From positions 1,230,001 through 1,294,000 of the forward strand of contig OU696584.1 in assembly GCA_916048095.2 (NCBI GenBank): a DNA stretch of 64,000 bases, in the 5' to 3' direction. Of the stretch, positions 1-10,689 are shown in pieces (position 1 is the first letter of the stretch; each line of letters opens with the position of its first letter). The position numbers and the translations under genes were made by a program. Source of the DNA: Sacculina carcini (lineage: Eukaryota > Arthropoda > Thecostraca > Sacculinidae). The notes beneath the pieces were generated by a model that was not told the origin of the DNA, ran no database searches, and was given only the letters and a program-made list of their open reading frames with translations.

Positions 1-9
1 CTTGTGCTT

Positions 10-92
10 GAGTGTGTGTGTGTGTGAGCGCTTTTGAGACCCTCGGGTGAAAAGCGCGATAGAAATGTCTTAATGTAATGTAATGTAATGTA
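10..92 (+). repeat. Retroposon 3'-tail hairpin repeat, copy 1, with (TAATG)n end
   Basis: A hairpin with arms GCGCTTTT (28-35) and AAAAGCGC (50-57) encloses GAGACCCTCGGGTG. It is followed by aaatgtcttaatg and four TAATG repeats. A second copy lies at 498-575. A terminal stem-loop plus a short tandem tail is typical of LINE/SINE 3' ends of the L2/CR1 type. Confidence 0.6.
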
Positions 93-97
93 TTCAC

Positions 98-470
98 CGA
101 TTTGTTCATATACTGGAGAAGAGCTTTTTAGGCTCGGACAGTCCAGTCTAGATATGCACAATTGCCCAGCTTTGTCTTAAATGTGCTAATTCTTTCACTA
201 TCGACTACTTCTTCCCTTAATTCATTCCATTTATCCACACATCAATATGGGAGAATATAATTTTTCAAATTACTGCGGCATCTCTTTTTTTCAGTTTTCT
301 TTTGTGTCCTCTTCTTCCACTGAATTGTGTATAACTCGAGAATAACTGTTCCGTCTCATCCATTTCCGACATTTACTTGAAGACTGCTATCACATCCCCT
401 CGTTCTCATCGTTTTTCCAATATAACCAGTCGCAATTTTCCAATCTTTCTTCACTTCATATATGTGTGTG
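98..470 (-). pseudogene. LINE reverse-transcriptase C-terminal relic A (antisense)
   Basis: The minus strand carries a decayed 3' end of a LINE ORF2. Fragments such as FSSYTQFSGRRGHKRKLKKR and CVDKWNELREEVVD resemble the end of CR1/L2-type ORF2 proteins (…WNSLPEEVV…). Several stops and frame changes are present. It is related to relic B at 1120-1640. It lies just upstream of the HID1 exon and, being antisense, does not contribute to it. The clade is uncertain. Confidence 0.5.
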
Positions 471-497
471 TGTGTTTGTATGTGTGTTTTTGTGTGT

Positions 498-575
498 GAG
501 TGTGTGTGTGTGTGAGCGGTTTTGGGACCTTCTGATGAAAATCGCGATATAAGTGTCTCTATGTAATATAATGTA
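498..575 (+). repeat. Retroposon 3'-tail hairpin repeat, copy 2
   Basis: Diverged copy of the element at 10-92: gagcggttttgggacc...gatgaaaatcgcgat then aagtgtctctatgtaat. The stem is kept although both arms changed (gcggtttt with aaaatcgc), which suggests the hairpin mattered when the copies arose. Confidence 0.55.
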
Positions 576-632
576 TGCGTGTGTATATGTTTTTTGTGTA
601 TTTGTGTGTATGTGTGTGTTTGTGTGTTTGTA

Positions 633-663
<31 letters not shown>

Positions 664-667
664 ACAG

Positions 668-826
668 AGGGTTGACGGACGAGGCGGAGATACTGCGCTT
701 CCTGCAGCATGGCACGCTGGTGGGCCTGCTGCCTGTGCCTCATCCCATTCTCATACGCAAATACCAGGCCAACAACTCGACGGCTCACTGGTTCCGCACC
801 TACATGTGGGGCGTGGTCTATCTCAG
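668..826 (+). CDS. HID1: HID1 penultimate coding exon
   Basis: Penultimate coding exon of HID1, a peripheral Golgi/trans-Golgi protein needed in animals for dense-core vesicle and neuropeptide sorting (known of the family). The frame contains [15 protein letters not shown] and [13 protein letters not shown], which I recognise as the conserved C-terminal end of HID1 proteins. Intron bases end in acag at 664-667. The donor is CAG|gtgtgt at 826/827. The exon is 159 bp: one base completing a split codon, 52 full codons, then AG of a split Arg codon. That AG joins in phase to the exon at 3044. Base composition is clearly richer in GC than the flanks. Upstream exons lie outside the window. The acceptor is preceded by a (TTG)n run rather than a normal pyrimidine tract. 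The identification is from remembered family sequence and is strong because the second exon also matches. Confidence 0.92.
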
Positions 827-994
827 GTGTGTCAATGTGTCAATGTGTCAGTGTGTCAATGTGTCAGTGTGTCATTGTGTCAGTGTGTGTGTGTGTGTGT
901 GTGTGTGTCAGTGTGTGTTTGTGTGTGTCAGTGTGTCGGTGTGTCAGTGTGTATGTGTGTCAGTGTGTCACAGTGTGTCAGTGTGTTAGTGTGT

Positions 995-1038
<44 letters not shown>

Positions 1039-1092
1039 CTGTGTGTGTCAGTGTGTTTCTGTGTGTGAGTGTGTGTCAGTGTGTGTTTGTAC
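815..1092 (+). repeat. (GTGTCA)n/(GT)n array starting at the HID1 splice donor
   Basis: Imperfect tandem GTGTCAATGT / GTGTCAGTGT units grading into pure (GT)n at 885-908 and 998-1036. It begins within the exon-donor junction at 826. The same unit in the opposite orientation forms the 0.75-kb array at 54628-55385. Confidence 0.9.
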
Positions 1093-1119
1093 TCAGTTAT
1101 TAGTTTAGCACAGGAGGTG

Positions 1120-1640
1120 AGCTATGCTCGTGCTGTCCTGTCTCCAACCCACCCTCTAGTAACCTATCTTCCTTGAAATTCCCAGTATTTCACACTATGC
1201 AGTCTTTCTTTTAAATGCTCCTACGCTTTTAGCTCCTACAATATTCTCCCCTAACTGATTCCAGATTATCAACACACCTATATGGGAAACTATACTTCTT
1301 AACATCTCTCAAAACATCCAGTCCTTTTCAGTTTTTTCCATGAACCCTCTTGCCTGAATTGTCCCAAACTATACAATTATTTCTATCTAACTTTTGCATG
1401 CCTATTCTATGTCTAAAATATTAATCAAGTCGCCCCTTAGACTACGTTGTTCTAAAGATGGTGAACAAAGCACTTTTAATCTCTCCTCATTCGATAAATT
1501 ACACATACTATCAACCATTTTAGTCGCTGTTCTCTGAATTATTTCCAATTTACGCTTGTTGTTTATGTTATGAGGGGACCACACCAGCGACGCATACTCT
1601 AGCTGGGCCAGATATTTATACACAACAATTAACATATTTA
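1120..1640 (-). pseudogene. LINE reverse-transcriptase C-terminal relic B (antisense, in HID1 intron)
   Basis: The minus-strand frame at 1402-1635 reads LAQLEYASLVWSPH, KLEIIQRTATKMV and NEERLKVL...LEQRSLRGDLI. This is the post-YADD region of a CR1/L2-like LINE ORF2 (family pattern: LEYA.qVWSPh, iqrratkm, YeeRLk, RRlRGDli). Downstream on the minus strand the match continues in other frames to about 1120. It is 5' truncated, as expected of target-primed reverse transcription. It sits inside the last HID1 intron in reverse orientation and parallels relic A, so it is probably the same family inserted twice. Confidence 0.7.
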
Positions 1641-2051
1641 ATTACCTTTATTAACTTCTATATACCTTTACTTACTTTCCTTTCTGGTTCCAATTTCTCT
1701 CCAATCTATTCAATACATGCATAATCTCTTCTAATGCAAATTCTGCATGCTCCTTGGCAAATACGCTCAGCAACTTCGTGTTCATTATTTTGCAAATTTG
1801 TATCCGATGTTCAAGTGTTTTTCCAATTTTCTTGCCTGTTTCATTGCCCGGTTTTCGCCAGGTTGTTTCATTCACAAACTTGTAGAAGAAGTTAGATTTC
1901 TCTACATTATTTCACAATATGTTTTTCAGAATTTTTATCATACTCATACTCAATATTTTTATCACGTAATTATCGAATATAAATAATATACAACATACAG
2001 ATAAGACAACACACACAAAACTATCAAAATAGTCAATAAGTTGCTTTTCAA

Positions 2052-2095
2052 CTATTATTATTATTATTATTATTAATTACAGGGAAATCCGACTA
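2052..2095 (-). repeat. Tail of the TAA-tailed CTTCCGGTACATGGGGC retroposon (fragment)
   Basis: On the minus strand this reads ggatttccctgtaattaat followed by (AAT)n. It matches the 3' end of the retroposon family at 42046, 49076 and 54375. Only the tail survives. Confidence 0.45.
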
Positions 2096-3043
2096 AGATC
2101 GATTGCTTGATACATCATTAAATATATGTTTTCATTATATTTCAAATATATGTATTTTCATTAATTAATCAACATTAATTCAAACATGTTAGTAAACATA
2201 AAATATATATAGATAAATGATCAATTAATTGTGAATAAAAAATAACTACTGAATTCAGCTCTTTGTTTTATCATTTATAATCTTCGGTCAGTTTATTTCT
2301 CAATTCATCAGTGATTTATTCCGCCTATAGTTTATTTGAGTACATTTTTATTTCACATATTTTTTCAGGAGTTTCACATATTTATCGTAGAATATGAGAT
2401 TATTTCTCATATATTCATGAATTTCATGAATATTTTTGTGAGGAATTTTTTATTTCACATAATCTTATCTTTGTGTGCATGTTTGCTTATTGTATCCATC
2501 ATTGTGTTTTTGTAATTCTCTGTTTTTCATTATTGTTTGTGTCTTTTTGTGTTTTCTATCGTTTGTTGAAGTGTTTTTTTCAAAATGTATATTTTTTAAC
2601 TAATATTACTGCTCTTCTTTTTTACTATTTTTTTGTTCTGATAATCAGTGTGCATGGAGATAGCTGTCATGTAATTTATAACGTTCTCACTCTTCCATTG
2701 CGCCTCGTTCATTGACTTTAATTACGATATTAATAATAATTATTATTATATTCTCACACACTGGCTTGTTTGTACTGTTCCTGGTCGTCTACAATCTACA
2801 ATCTACAATCTACACATGCAAACTAACATGGATGAAAATGTGCATCAAGCCTAGGGCTATTTTACCGACATGACTTATATATGTTTATACACATTATAAC
2901 ACAACATTGACCGTGTTGTTAGTGACAGCTACAATTACATTTTAAAACAATTCTTCAATACATCCAACTACATCACTGTGTATGTGTGTGTGTATGTGTG
3001 TGTCGGTGTGTGTGTGTGTGTGTGTTTGTGTGTGTGTGTGCAG

Positions 3044-3107
3044 AAACACAAGCCCGCCAATCTGGTTTGACACAGACGTGAAATTGTTTGAAATACACCG
3101 CGGTTAA
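3044..3107 (+). CDS. HID1: HID1 terminal coding exon with stop codon
   Basis: Last coding exon of HID1. After the acceptor gtgtgcag (ending 3043) the first base completes the Arg codon split at 826 (AG|A). The frame then reads through SPPIWFDTDVKLFEIHR, the family's characteristic C-terminal end, and stops at TAA 3105-3107. Known HID1 proteins end at about the same place, so the protein terminus looks normal. The intron (827-3043) is about 2.2 kb. The acceptor's upstream tract is (TG)n instead of pyrimidine-rich. The 3' UTR starts at once inside a 14-bp inverted repeat. I see no canonical AATAAA close downstream, so the transcript end cannot be placed. Confidence 0.92.
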
Positions 3108-3142
3108 TTGTGCCAAATTCATCTGCCAAATTTGGCACAATT
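3106..3142 (+). promoter_or_regulatory. Perfect 14-bp inverted repeat at the HID1 stop codon
   Basis: Arms 3106-3119 and 3129-3142 are perfect reverse complements around a 9-nt loop; the core reads TTGTGCCAAATT. The left arm begins within the TAA stop codon. In RNA this would form an AU-rich hairpin at the start of the 3' UTR. It could affect termination or mRNA stability, or be a small fold-back repeat; function is inference. Confidence 0.5.
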
Positions 3143-3214
3143 TTGTTTGGCTATTTTTCAACCAATTGTTGTCAATATCATCTTTTTGACCTAGTCATTT
3201 TTTGTCCTTTGAAC

Positions 3215-3335
3215 AATATGCCTGGCTCGATCTAGTCTTATTTGCTATATTGGCTTTTATTTTCCTGGCTTGATCTAGTCTTTTTACTGGCTGAATCTAG
3301 TCTTTTTACTGGCTGAATCTAGTCTTATTTGTTTG
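3215..3335 (+). repeat. Short tandem repeat, about 21-bp unit
   Basis: Four imperfect copies of ctggctgaatctagtctttt lie about 1 kb or less downstream of the HID1 stop. They could be within its 3' UTR. Confidence 0.7.
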
Positions 3336-4149
3336 TTATGTGATTTAAAACTAGTCGCAGTTATACTAACTGATATATTATTGTATTTTTATTCGAGACT
3401 TCGGCACAAATCATTTGTATATATTTCGTCAGTGGGCTCACAATATACATATATATATATATATATATGAGTGTGTGTATGTGTGTGTGTTATATCTGAA
3501 CAGCTTGGCTGTTTTTGGTGTTTTTCACAGTTCATTTGGATAGTTGCGATTTATTTTCTATATTTAACGTATTTTATATTTTTGAGTCAACCCAAAATGC
3601 AGTTAAATTTTCCACCAGAAATATATGTTGTGTTGGCGTTGCGATGCATTTGTTGGTTTCAAATAGTAATAGTAACTATAGTAACTAGTAACTAAGTAAC
3701 AAATAGTAACTATTTTGTTTTCGAAAGAAGTATAGAAAGATGCAAATTTTGCTATATTAATACAATCAATGACACTGGATATATTATTGATGACACTACA
3801 ATGACACTGTTATTTTGAATTCTTCTCAATCAAATTAGAAAGCATGTCAAGCATGCATGTTTTGACCAAATTTTCCTATATCTACTTGTGTATATGTAAA
3901 TATTTCCTCGAAAATGCACAATGATATCCTGGACTGTCTGAATACATTCATATCTCGGCTTTTCGTTGAAACTGACCTTTTCATCGTACTTATCTCAGCC
4001 TAATTGCGTTATTTGCATTCCGCTGTTGTGAGTGTTATTTCTGATAGTTCTTGAATTTCTGCTCGGCTGACCTGCGCTTGCTGGGTCCGAACTGAGCGGC
4101 CCAATCAATTTCTGTTTGGTCGCAAGGTCAGTGTGTCGCGGGGGCCGCA

Positions 4150-4293
4150 CCAAGGTCGTCTCTCTCTCACTCTCTCTCTCACTCTCACTCTCTCGTGCCC
4201 ATCAAATGGAAGAGTCTCGCCACACACACACACACACACACACGAGTACATGCATGTTGAGATCATGTCCAGGAAGTGTATGTTGCTGGGTGA

Positions 4294-4329
<36 letters not shown>

Positions 4330-4491
4330 TTGCTTTTTACTACTTTGGCAACACGAGTATAAGATTGGACTAGCTGAACGAACTGGTTTATGCTGTCGTG
4401 TGTATGTATGTGTGTGTGTGCTGTGTCCTTCTGTCTGTATGTTTGGGTGATGAGTTTTGCTTCGCGAAGGCCGCAAACGGGGCATTGTGGT

Positions 4492-4553
<62 letters not shown>

Positions 4554-4641
4554 TTTGAGCACTATATGTTCAGGTCATTATTAGATCACAAATGCTAGGC
4601 TTGACCAGACTGTGTGCCAATATTCATGCCAATATTCATGC

Positions 4642-4697
<56 letters not shown>

Positions 4698-4890
4698 GGG
4701 TAAAGTTGTGTTGGCGCATAAAGATTATGTGTGCTCTCAGAAATTCATCCGCCGCAGCATCGCAGAATTAGATGTTAGAAAGTCGTGCCACACACGTACA
4801 CGCACACACACACGTACACACACACGTACACACGCACACACACGTACACACACACATACGTAAACACAAACACACACACACGCATTTGTG
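4150..4890. repeat. Cluster of CT and CA/GT microsatellites
   Basis: (CTCT)n at 4160-4194, (CA)n at 4212-4242, (GT)n at 4290-4326, (CA)n at 4495-4550, (GT)n at 4643-4696, and CACACGTA-type repeats at 4785-4885, separated by short unique bits. Strand alternates, so adjacent tracts can pair with each other. Open frames here are repeat artefacts. Confidence 0.9.
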
Positions 4891-5288
4891 TACTCATTAT
4901 GTCGGGAAAGGACATTTTCCTGAGGTTTTGTTTATTTTTTATCATTTTGTAATATTTCTGTGGTTATCGATTTTTCACATCTTTCAAATGGCAACAGACA
5001 CACATATTGATCTAGGTCGCATAAACACAATTAACTGACGAAACAGTGAGGAATGTGTGTAAAATATAGATATAGTCAAGAAGTTTAAGAAATAACAGAA
5101 AATGTATTGCCAAGGGAGGTGAAAATAGTTGTTTCCTTGGGGTTTAATGAAATGTTGAATTCAACTGAAAGTAAGTTATGCACAAGTAATTTGATACATA
5201 GTCCAAAAACAAGAGATGAACAGATCTTTGGCGCACAAAAGATTAGAGACGAATGAGATTCACTGGACAAAACGAGATAACTATGAGG

Positions 5289-5405
5289 ACTTCCCCACGG
5301 GTGAGGAATGGACGTGTTGTCAAGGGGGAAATTAAATGTCGGACAGAAAGATATATGTGTGTTTTTTATCAATTCGAATTCGTTTATTTTCGTTTCTTGT
5401 GACTT
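5289..5405 (+). repeat. RX repeat, copy 1 (abuts I-like LINE)
   Basis: About 120 bp with ttccccacgggtgaggaatg, gtcggacagaaagatatatg and tcgtttattttcgtttcttg. It also occurs at 17929-18055 (+) and 57530-57670 (-). The LINE homology begins immediately after it near 5405. Family unknown; possibly a short MITE or retroposon end. Confidence 0.7.
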
Positions 5406-6990
5406 GTGTGATAATCTCAAAGCCATTGCAGGAAACAAAAACATGGAGGTGCCTGCACACATCCTTCTGCGAGTGTGCAAAGCATTCTTACTGTCGGTAT
5501 TGGATTATGGTTTAATAGTATATTCAGCAGCCAGCCCGTATTTGCTAGACAAATTGACGGTAATACAAAACGAGAGCCTTAGAATAATCACCGGCGCTTT
5601 CAGAACAACATCAACAGCCGCCCTCCAGGCATATACAGGTTTAACACATCGACGACAGAAACTGACATTGCGGTACGCATTACAGATATTCTACAATGAA
5701 AGGCATATCCTGAAGCAGCATGTCAACCTCTCCCCGGTGAGTTCAACATCAAACAGCCGACGACAACAACAACATAAGACCGTTAACAGACGCGCGCTCA
5801 GATATGTGGAGGCATTGCAGATGACGTTGCCAGCTCAGCACAGAATGAAGATCACCAACGCTGTGCCGCCCTGGATGATGAGTAAACCAAATGCTCAGTT
5901 TTTATTCTCAGACAAACTTGACTAAATTTTAGATTGCGAAATTCGTAATTTGTTCCGGAAATTCGTCACACACCAGGATAACTTCCAACAGATATATACT
6001 GATGGCTCCAAGGTTGGGAACAAGGCAGGTTGTGCAGTAAGCATACCGGGGCATGGCAAGTACCAGTATCGGTTGCCACCATACGCCTCAGCATATGACA
6101 CATAGCTATATACAATATACAAAACTTTAATAATAGCACAAAACTGTGAATTCCGACACTTCATCATATTTTCTGACTCGAAATCCGCCATTCAACATCT
6201 TTCAGATAGATCGGACTCATATTTTTTACTCGAGAAGATTTTAGTGATCCATCACCACCTTTTATCTAATGGACAAGAGTGCATTTTTATGTGGATACCC
6301 GGCCATCGAGGAATTGATGGAAACGAGAAAGCAGACGTCGCGGCAAAGAATGCCTTATCAGAGCAAAGTATAGCTTCATATCCGATCACCAAAAATTGTA
6401 TATATAGCATGATCGATGCGGCACTGAGTGAATATCTCTCGCAGCAATGGGAGGAGGTAAGAAATCAACATCATATCGGCGATATAAGGAATTACCCAAG
6501 CAAAATACCACAAACACTTCAACCGAGGAAAACAGAAAAATCCTGGCCAGACTCCAAATGGGTTACACGCGCCTGACGCATCAATATATCATCGACCGAA
6601 ATCGACCACCAACATGCACAACATGTGACAGGCCCTTCACTGTCAAGCATGCGCCCATAGATTGCGTGAAATTTAATATCGCCAGACAGCCAATGTTGTA
6701 TTATTGCGCGGCAACAGGCCTGGAATTTAATAAGAGAATTGTTCTGGGGTACAGAGACCAGCATTTGACGAACCTACTAGTGGAGTTTTTACAATCGACA
6801 AATATTTGGGGTGATATCTAAAGATTATCTTAATCATGTTTTAAAGCTCATATCTTCCTTGTATCATTCCCTTTTGCTTGAGAGCAAATGGGTTTAGTCA
6901 TGTGCATTCTATTGAATCCTTTTCATAATCCATGACGAGACAACCACGCCAGTCTTGAGCGTGAAATGGTCTAAAAAAGGCCGAAACGCT
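5405..6990 (+). pseudogene. 5'-truncated I-like LINE: RT C-terminus, RNase H, zinc motif
   Basis: A dead 3' half of an I/Nimb-like non-LTR retrotransposon. Order: the RT thumb region (LLSVLDYGLIVYS...IQNESLRIITGAF) to about 5925; RNase H (YTDGS near 5998, FSDSKSA near 6172, PGHRG near 6299); then a C-terminal CCHC-like motif (CTTCDRPF...H...C, about 6613-6664) and stop at 6819-6821. The RNase H glutamate region is destroyed by a TAG near 6103, and there is a frame change near 6500. A 3' UTR of about 170 bp follows. The long open frame starting at 5308 is a chance fusion of RX repeat and LINE. The next LINE begins near 7000. Clade placement rests on RNase H being present; family uncertain. Confidence 0.82.
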
Positions 6991-7169
6991 TTCGCGGGGG
7001 AAGGGGGCACTTGTGACGAAGGAAGTAAGGAAGTATTTTTCTGGACTTCCGCTCAATCGCTGATTTTTTGTTTTTCTTTCTCATTTAAAATTATACGGAA
7101 TCTCTATTACTAACAACTGGGGTAAACTAATAACTATATACTAGGGTTCTGGGGTTTTCCGAGGCAGCC

Positions 7170-7602
7170 ATGCCTGGGCGTCCCAGGAAATGGCGGGATA
7201 TCTCCAACATTCTGGAGCAACAGGAAGATGAGGGTAAATTCGTTATAATTGACCCAAAAATACAAAAACAGCACAAAACAGTTGGCCATGAGTAGAGGTA
7301 GCGCTCAAAAACATATTGGGAGATACCTAAGCGGAAAAGGTATCTATCCTACGAAATGGACAAATTCTGGTACGCACTAAGAACGAAGCACAGACAAACA
7401 AACTTCTATCCAGCGACAAATTAAACGATACACCAGCAACATTTACGCTGCACAGGGAGTTGAACCAGTGCAGAGGCTCAATCTATGCCCCATAACTTTC
7501 AAACATTTCACTCGAGGAGCTCACCGAATGGATGGCTCCACATGGAATCGACTCAGTCACCCGTCCAAGACAAACAAACAATGACCGAACAAATATACTA
7601 TT
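7170..7602 (+). pseudogene. LINE no. 2 ORF1 (gag-like), 5' part
   Basis: Begins MPGRPRKWRDISNILEQQ at ATG 7170. It stops after about 40 codons, and homologous-looking sequence continues in another frame to 7602 (LNDTPATFTLHRELNQC; ISLEELTEWMAPHGI), with a TAA near 7490. This is the N-terminal half of an RNA-binding ORF1 protein. Its 3' part resumes at 10690, beyond the LTR insertion, so one gene was physically split. Across the insertion the frame joins exactly when one copy of the 5-bp duplication is ignored, which supports a simple insertion. Confidence 0.7.
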
Positions 7603-7714
7603 TGTTACGTCTGGCATCACTCCTCAAAATGGTAACAAGTGCGCAGTTGACATGTGGAGCTCAATACAGTGATACGTTCTGTTTTGTTTAGCTACTATGA
7701 ACAATCACTTAACA
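7603..7714 (+). repeat. 5' LTR
   Basis: 112 bp, TG...CA ends. It is nearly identical to 10578-10689 (about five differences by eye). Confidence 0.9.
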
Positions 7715-7949
7715 TGGTGGCAGCAGTGTTTTTGGTAATTATGCTACGTGGGTTTTTCTGTAAGTTTTCGTAGTCGTTTTGAATCTGAGTGTGAGATTCT
7801 GTACTGTTGTTTAGGTGGCGCAGTTTACACTGTTTTGATAATGTCTACCGCTTGGTCCGAGTAATTTTACGGCTACTACGAATGTTCGTGCTCCTCTTCT
7901 TCCTGGTATAAATCCACCAGATGTATTTTGACTTGGTTCTAATCCGGAT

Positions 7950-9236
7950 GAGTCATGGAAGTTATTTAAACAACGGTGGAATGCATATTGTGTGCTGGCA
8001 AACCTGAATGAGCAGCCAAATCACATTCAAGTTGCGCTATGTCTCCACACACTCGCAGATGACGCCTTGTGTGTGTACAATGGATTACACTTTGATGGCG
8101 ACGAAGCAGATCGTACTGTGTCCAATATTTTTCTCAAGTTTTATGAATTTGCTATCGGTGAACGCAACGTCACGTATTAGCGATTCCGGTTTAATAGCCG
8201 TGAACAAGCAGACGATGAATCATTCGATCAATTCTATTCTGATCTAAACATTTTTATCAAGACTTGTGCATATTGCGTGTCGTGTACATACTCCATTATG
8301 AGAGATCGTATTCTGGGAATAAATGACCAGCTGGTTCAGAGAGAGCTCCTGAAAATAAGAGAGTTGTCGTTACCACAATATATGGATATTTGCCGAGCGT
8401 CTGAGCAGACTGCATGCCAAAGTAAAGTCATGCACCCGGAAGTTGTGAACAGAGTACACAACCAGCGAAACAAACCTGGCCTGGATTGGCGTGCTGACAA
8501 GAGAACTTATGTCGCCAGCCGACAGAGAACTGATGACAGTGCTAACAGAGAACTGATGTGGAAATTTTGTGGCGGCACGCATGCAATGAGACGGAATGAA
8601 TGTCCAGCATATGGAAAATCGTGTCACAAATGCCAGGGACGGAATCACTTTGCTCGAATGTGTCAGCAGGTGATCAAAAAAGACGCACAACAGAGGTGCA
8701 AATGTATTCAAAGACAGCGAAATGCTGGGCACAATATGGATGACGACCTGTCTGAAAGTGAGTGGGTGAACAATGTCGAGAAACCCAAGAAAGAAGACAA
8801 AGAAATCAGATGTAAAATGATGATAGCCGGCAAAGCGGTAAATTTTCAAATCGACACCGGATCATCAGTTAAGTGTATTACGGCGCACTATGTGAATATA
8901 GTGAACAAAACGCACACTGTGCTCCGCACATGGAGCGGGCAAAAGATGAAGCCAGTCGGCACGTCTAGAATGAATGTGATGAATCCGAAGAATGGGAGAA
9001 AGTACAATGTCGAGTTTGTTGTTAATGACGGTGATCTGTGTCCGTTGCTGGGTCTGAGAGCTGCCCGACAGATGCAACTAATTAATGTTAACGAGCATAA
9101 CTTTGCGCTTGCTGATGCGCTATCACGCGCACCCGCTGAAAAATCCGCCCATGATGATGCGGAAGATGTAAACGTTCTGGGTGACTGGGTGAAACGTTCG
9201 ACTCATCGGTGCAGCCACATCGTCTGGCTGAAATAA
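7950..9236 (+). pseudogene. Gypsy gag-protease ORF remnant
   Basis: The gag capsid-like part (about 7950-8560) includes LADDALCVYNGL. It is broken by a TAG at 8178-8180; the frame open from 8277 continues through zinc knuckles at about 8563-8670 (CGG.H....ECPAYGKSC, CHKCQGRNHFARMC), typical of Mag-type gag. The aspartic protease follows, with active site QIDTGSS near 8848 and LLGLRAA near 9048. Directly after the protease comes LADALSRAP (about 9107-9135), which belongs to the end of RNase H in Gypsy elements, so some 1.5-2 kb encoding RT and RNase H is gone. The frame ends at 9234-9236 after a frameshift relative to integrase. Confidence 0.85.
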
Positions 9237-10372
9237 GAGACGCAGCCAATCAAGGTTCTGACCTACAAGTATTGAAGGATGTGATTTTGAAAGGTTGGCC
9301 AGTGGAAAAGTCACTTCTTCCTAATTGTGTGATGCCTTACTTCAGTTATCGCGACGAGTTGACCGTTGATGACGGCATTATTATGCGTGGCGAACGTATA
9401 CTCATCCCTGCCAGTCTGCGATCTGATATGAAATCAAGAGTGCGTGCGGGTCATGCTAGAGTCAATTCATGTCTGCGACGGGCCCGAAATTTGATATTCT
9501 GGCCTGGCATGTCGTCTGAGATACGCCAACTAGTGGAATCATGTACGGTGTGTGCCAGTAATGCGGTGAGTAACAGCAAGGAACCGCTGATCTCTCACCC
9601 TATACCGACTCTCCCGTGGAGAAAAGTAGCAACTGACTTGTTTTTTATCAGTGGTAGAAACTACCTTGTTACTCTTGATTACTACAGCCAGTTTATTGAA
9701 GTTGACTTTCTACCAGACACTACAACCAGTACAGTGATTCACAAACTGAAACATCATTTTGCTCGTTACGGAATTCCCGAAACTCTCGAGTTCGGAGATT
9801 TCGCGCGTACGTGGGGTTTCCAGCACTGCACATCGAGTCCGGGAAATGCACAGTCTAATGGTGCAGCTGAGGCTGCGGTGAAAGTGGTCAAACGCTTGAT
9901 GATCAAGTGTCGAGCGTCGAAAGAAGATCCCTACATTGGTCTTTTGAACCTGCGTAATACAGCGCAAGAAGGTGTAGAGTGGAGCCCCTGTCAGCGGCTC
10001 ATGGGACGTCGGACGCGAACAATCGTACCGAAATACACCTCTCGGCTACAGCCACAAGGAATGCTTGGTAGCCAAGTGCATCACCAACTGGAGGTAAAAC
10101 GACACAACAGTGCTGTACACTGTGCTAGTCGGCGCTCGCTCCCACAACTGTCCGTCGGCGACAGAGCGAACGTACAGCCAATAGATGGGAGGAGCAGAGT
10201 GGCGACGCGCGGAGGTGACGACCAAGGATGGTGCAAGAGACTACTGGTTACGCACACCCGATGGCAGAGTATTTCGCCGCAATCGCCGTTACCTGAGGTC
10301 GCCTACCAACAGGGCGGTGACAGACGGCGAGCAGACAATGACATCAGTGACAGCGCGCAGTGCAGACGGTGA
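9209..10372 (+). pseudogene. Gypsy integrase remnant
   Basis: Contains the HHCC zinc-binding region (H...WPGM....L..SCTVC, about 9455-9555) and the catalytic core. The first Asp (TDLF, near 9640) and the catalytic Glu region (GNAQSNGAAEAAV, about 9843-9880) are present. The second Asp, expected in a SDNG motif after YGIPETL, has been lost in a short deletion near 9790. C-terminal sequence after about 10000 appears frame-shifted. It overlaps the gag-protease frame by 28 nt in a different frame, which I read as a frameshift mutation rather than a programmed one. Catalytically dead. Confidence 0.85.
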
Positions 10373-10577
10373 TTCAGGGGGATCTGGTTCATCAATGCCT
10401 GGTGTCATATCTTCCGCGGAACCAGAGAGGAAATCGCCGATGTAGACACGCTGCGGAAGGGAAACGAAGCCATTGTTAGGCCATTTCGTTATAATGATTA
10501 TGTTTAATTATATTGTATTGTATATGTTATGCAGTCCAGTCTTTTGTCACATTACACAGTTTGCGTACGGGGGGAGA

Positions 10578-10689
10578 TTTTACGTCTGGCATCACTCCTC
10601 AAAATGGTAACAAGTGCGCCGGTGACATGTGGAGCTCAATACAGTGATACGTTCTGTTTTGTTTAGCTACAATGAGCAATCACTTAACA
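10578..10689 (+). repeat. 3' LTR
   Basis: 112 bp, begins TT where the 5' LTR has TG, ends CA. It is preceded by the polypurine tract 10567-10577 and followed by CTATT. Confidence 0.9.

Larger units (their letters stand above)
7603..10689 (+). mobile_element. Mag-like Gypsy LTR retrotransposon with RT/RNase H deleted
   Basis: 3087-bp element bounded by two 112-bp LTRs (7603-7714, 10578-10689) and a perfect 5-bp target duplication CTATT (7598-7602, 10690-10694). A primer-binding site (tggtggcagcag) starts at 7715. A polypurine tract (acggggggaga) ends at 10577. The interior encodes gag with zinc knuckles, protease and integrase. The reverse transcriptase and nearly all of RNase H are missing; protease runs directly into the ADALSR end of RNase H near 9105. 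Very short LTRs and the knuckle pattern suggest the Mag clade. It is not autonomous. No env-like gene is present. Confidence 0.9.

Noticed and set aside
4150..4890. CA/GT-encoded Thr-His or Cys-Val ORFs here and elsewhere
   Set aside because: Microsatellite translations without start context or conserved flanks.
5308..5925. 205-codon ORF as a single gene
   Set aside because: The first 30 or so codons are RX repeat and the rest is a truncated LINE.
7603..10689. Infectious retrovirus-like element
   Set aside because: No envelope-like gene; RT, RNase H and an integrase catalytic residue are missing; knuckle and LTR features fit a Mag-type retrotransposon.
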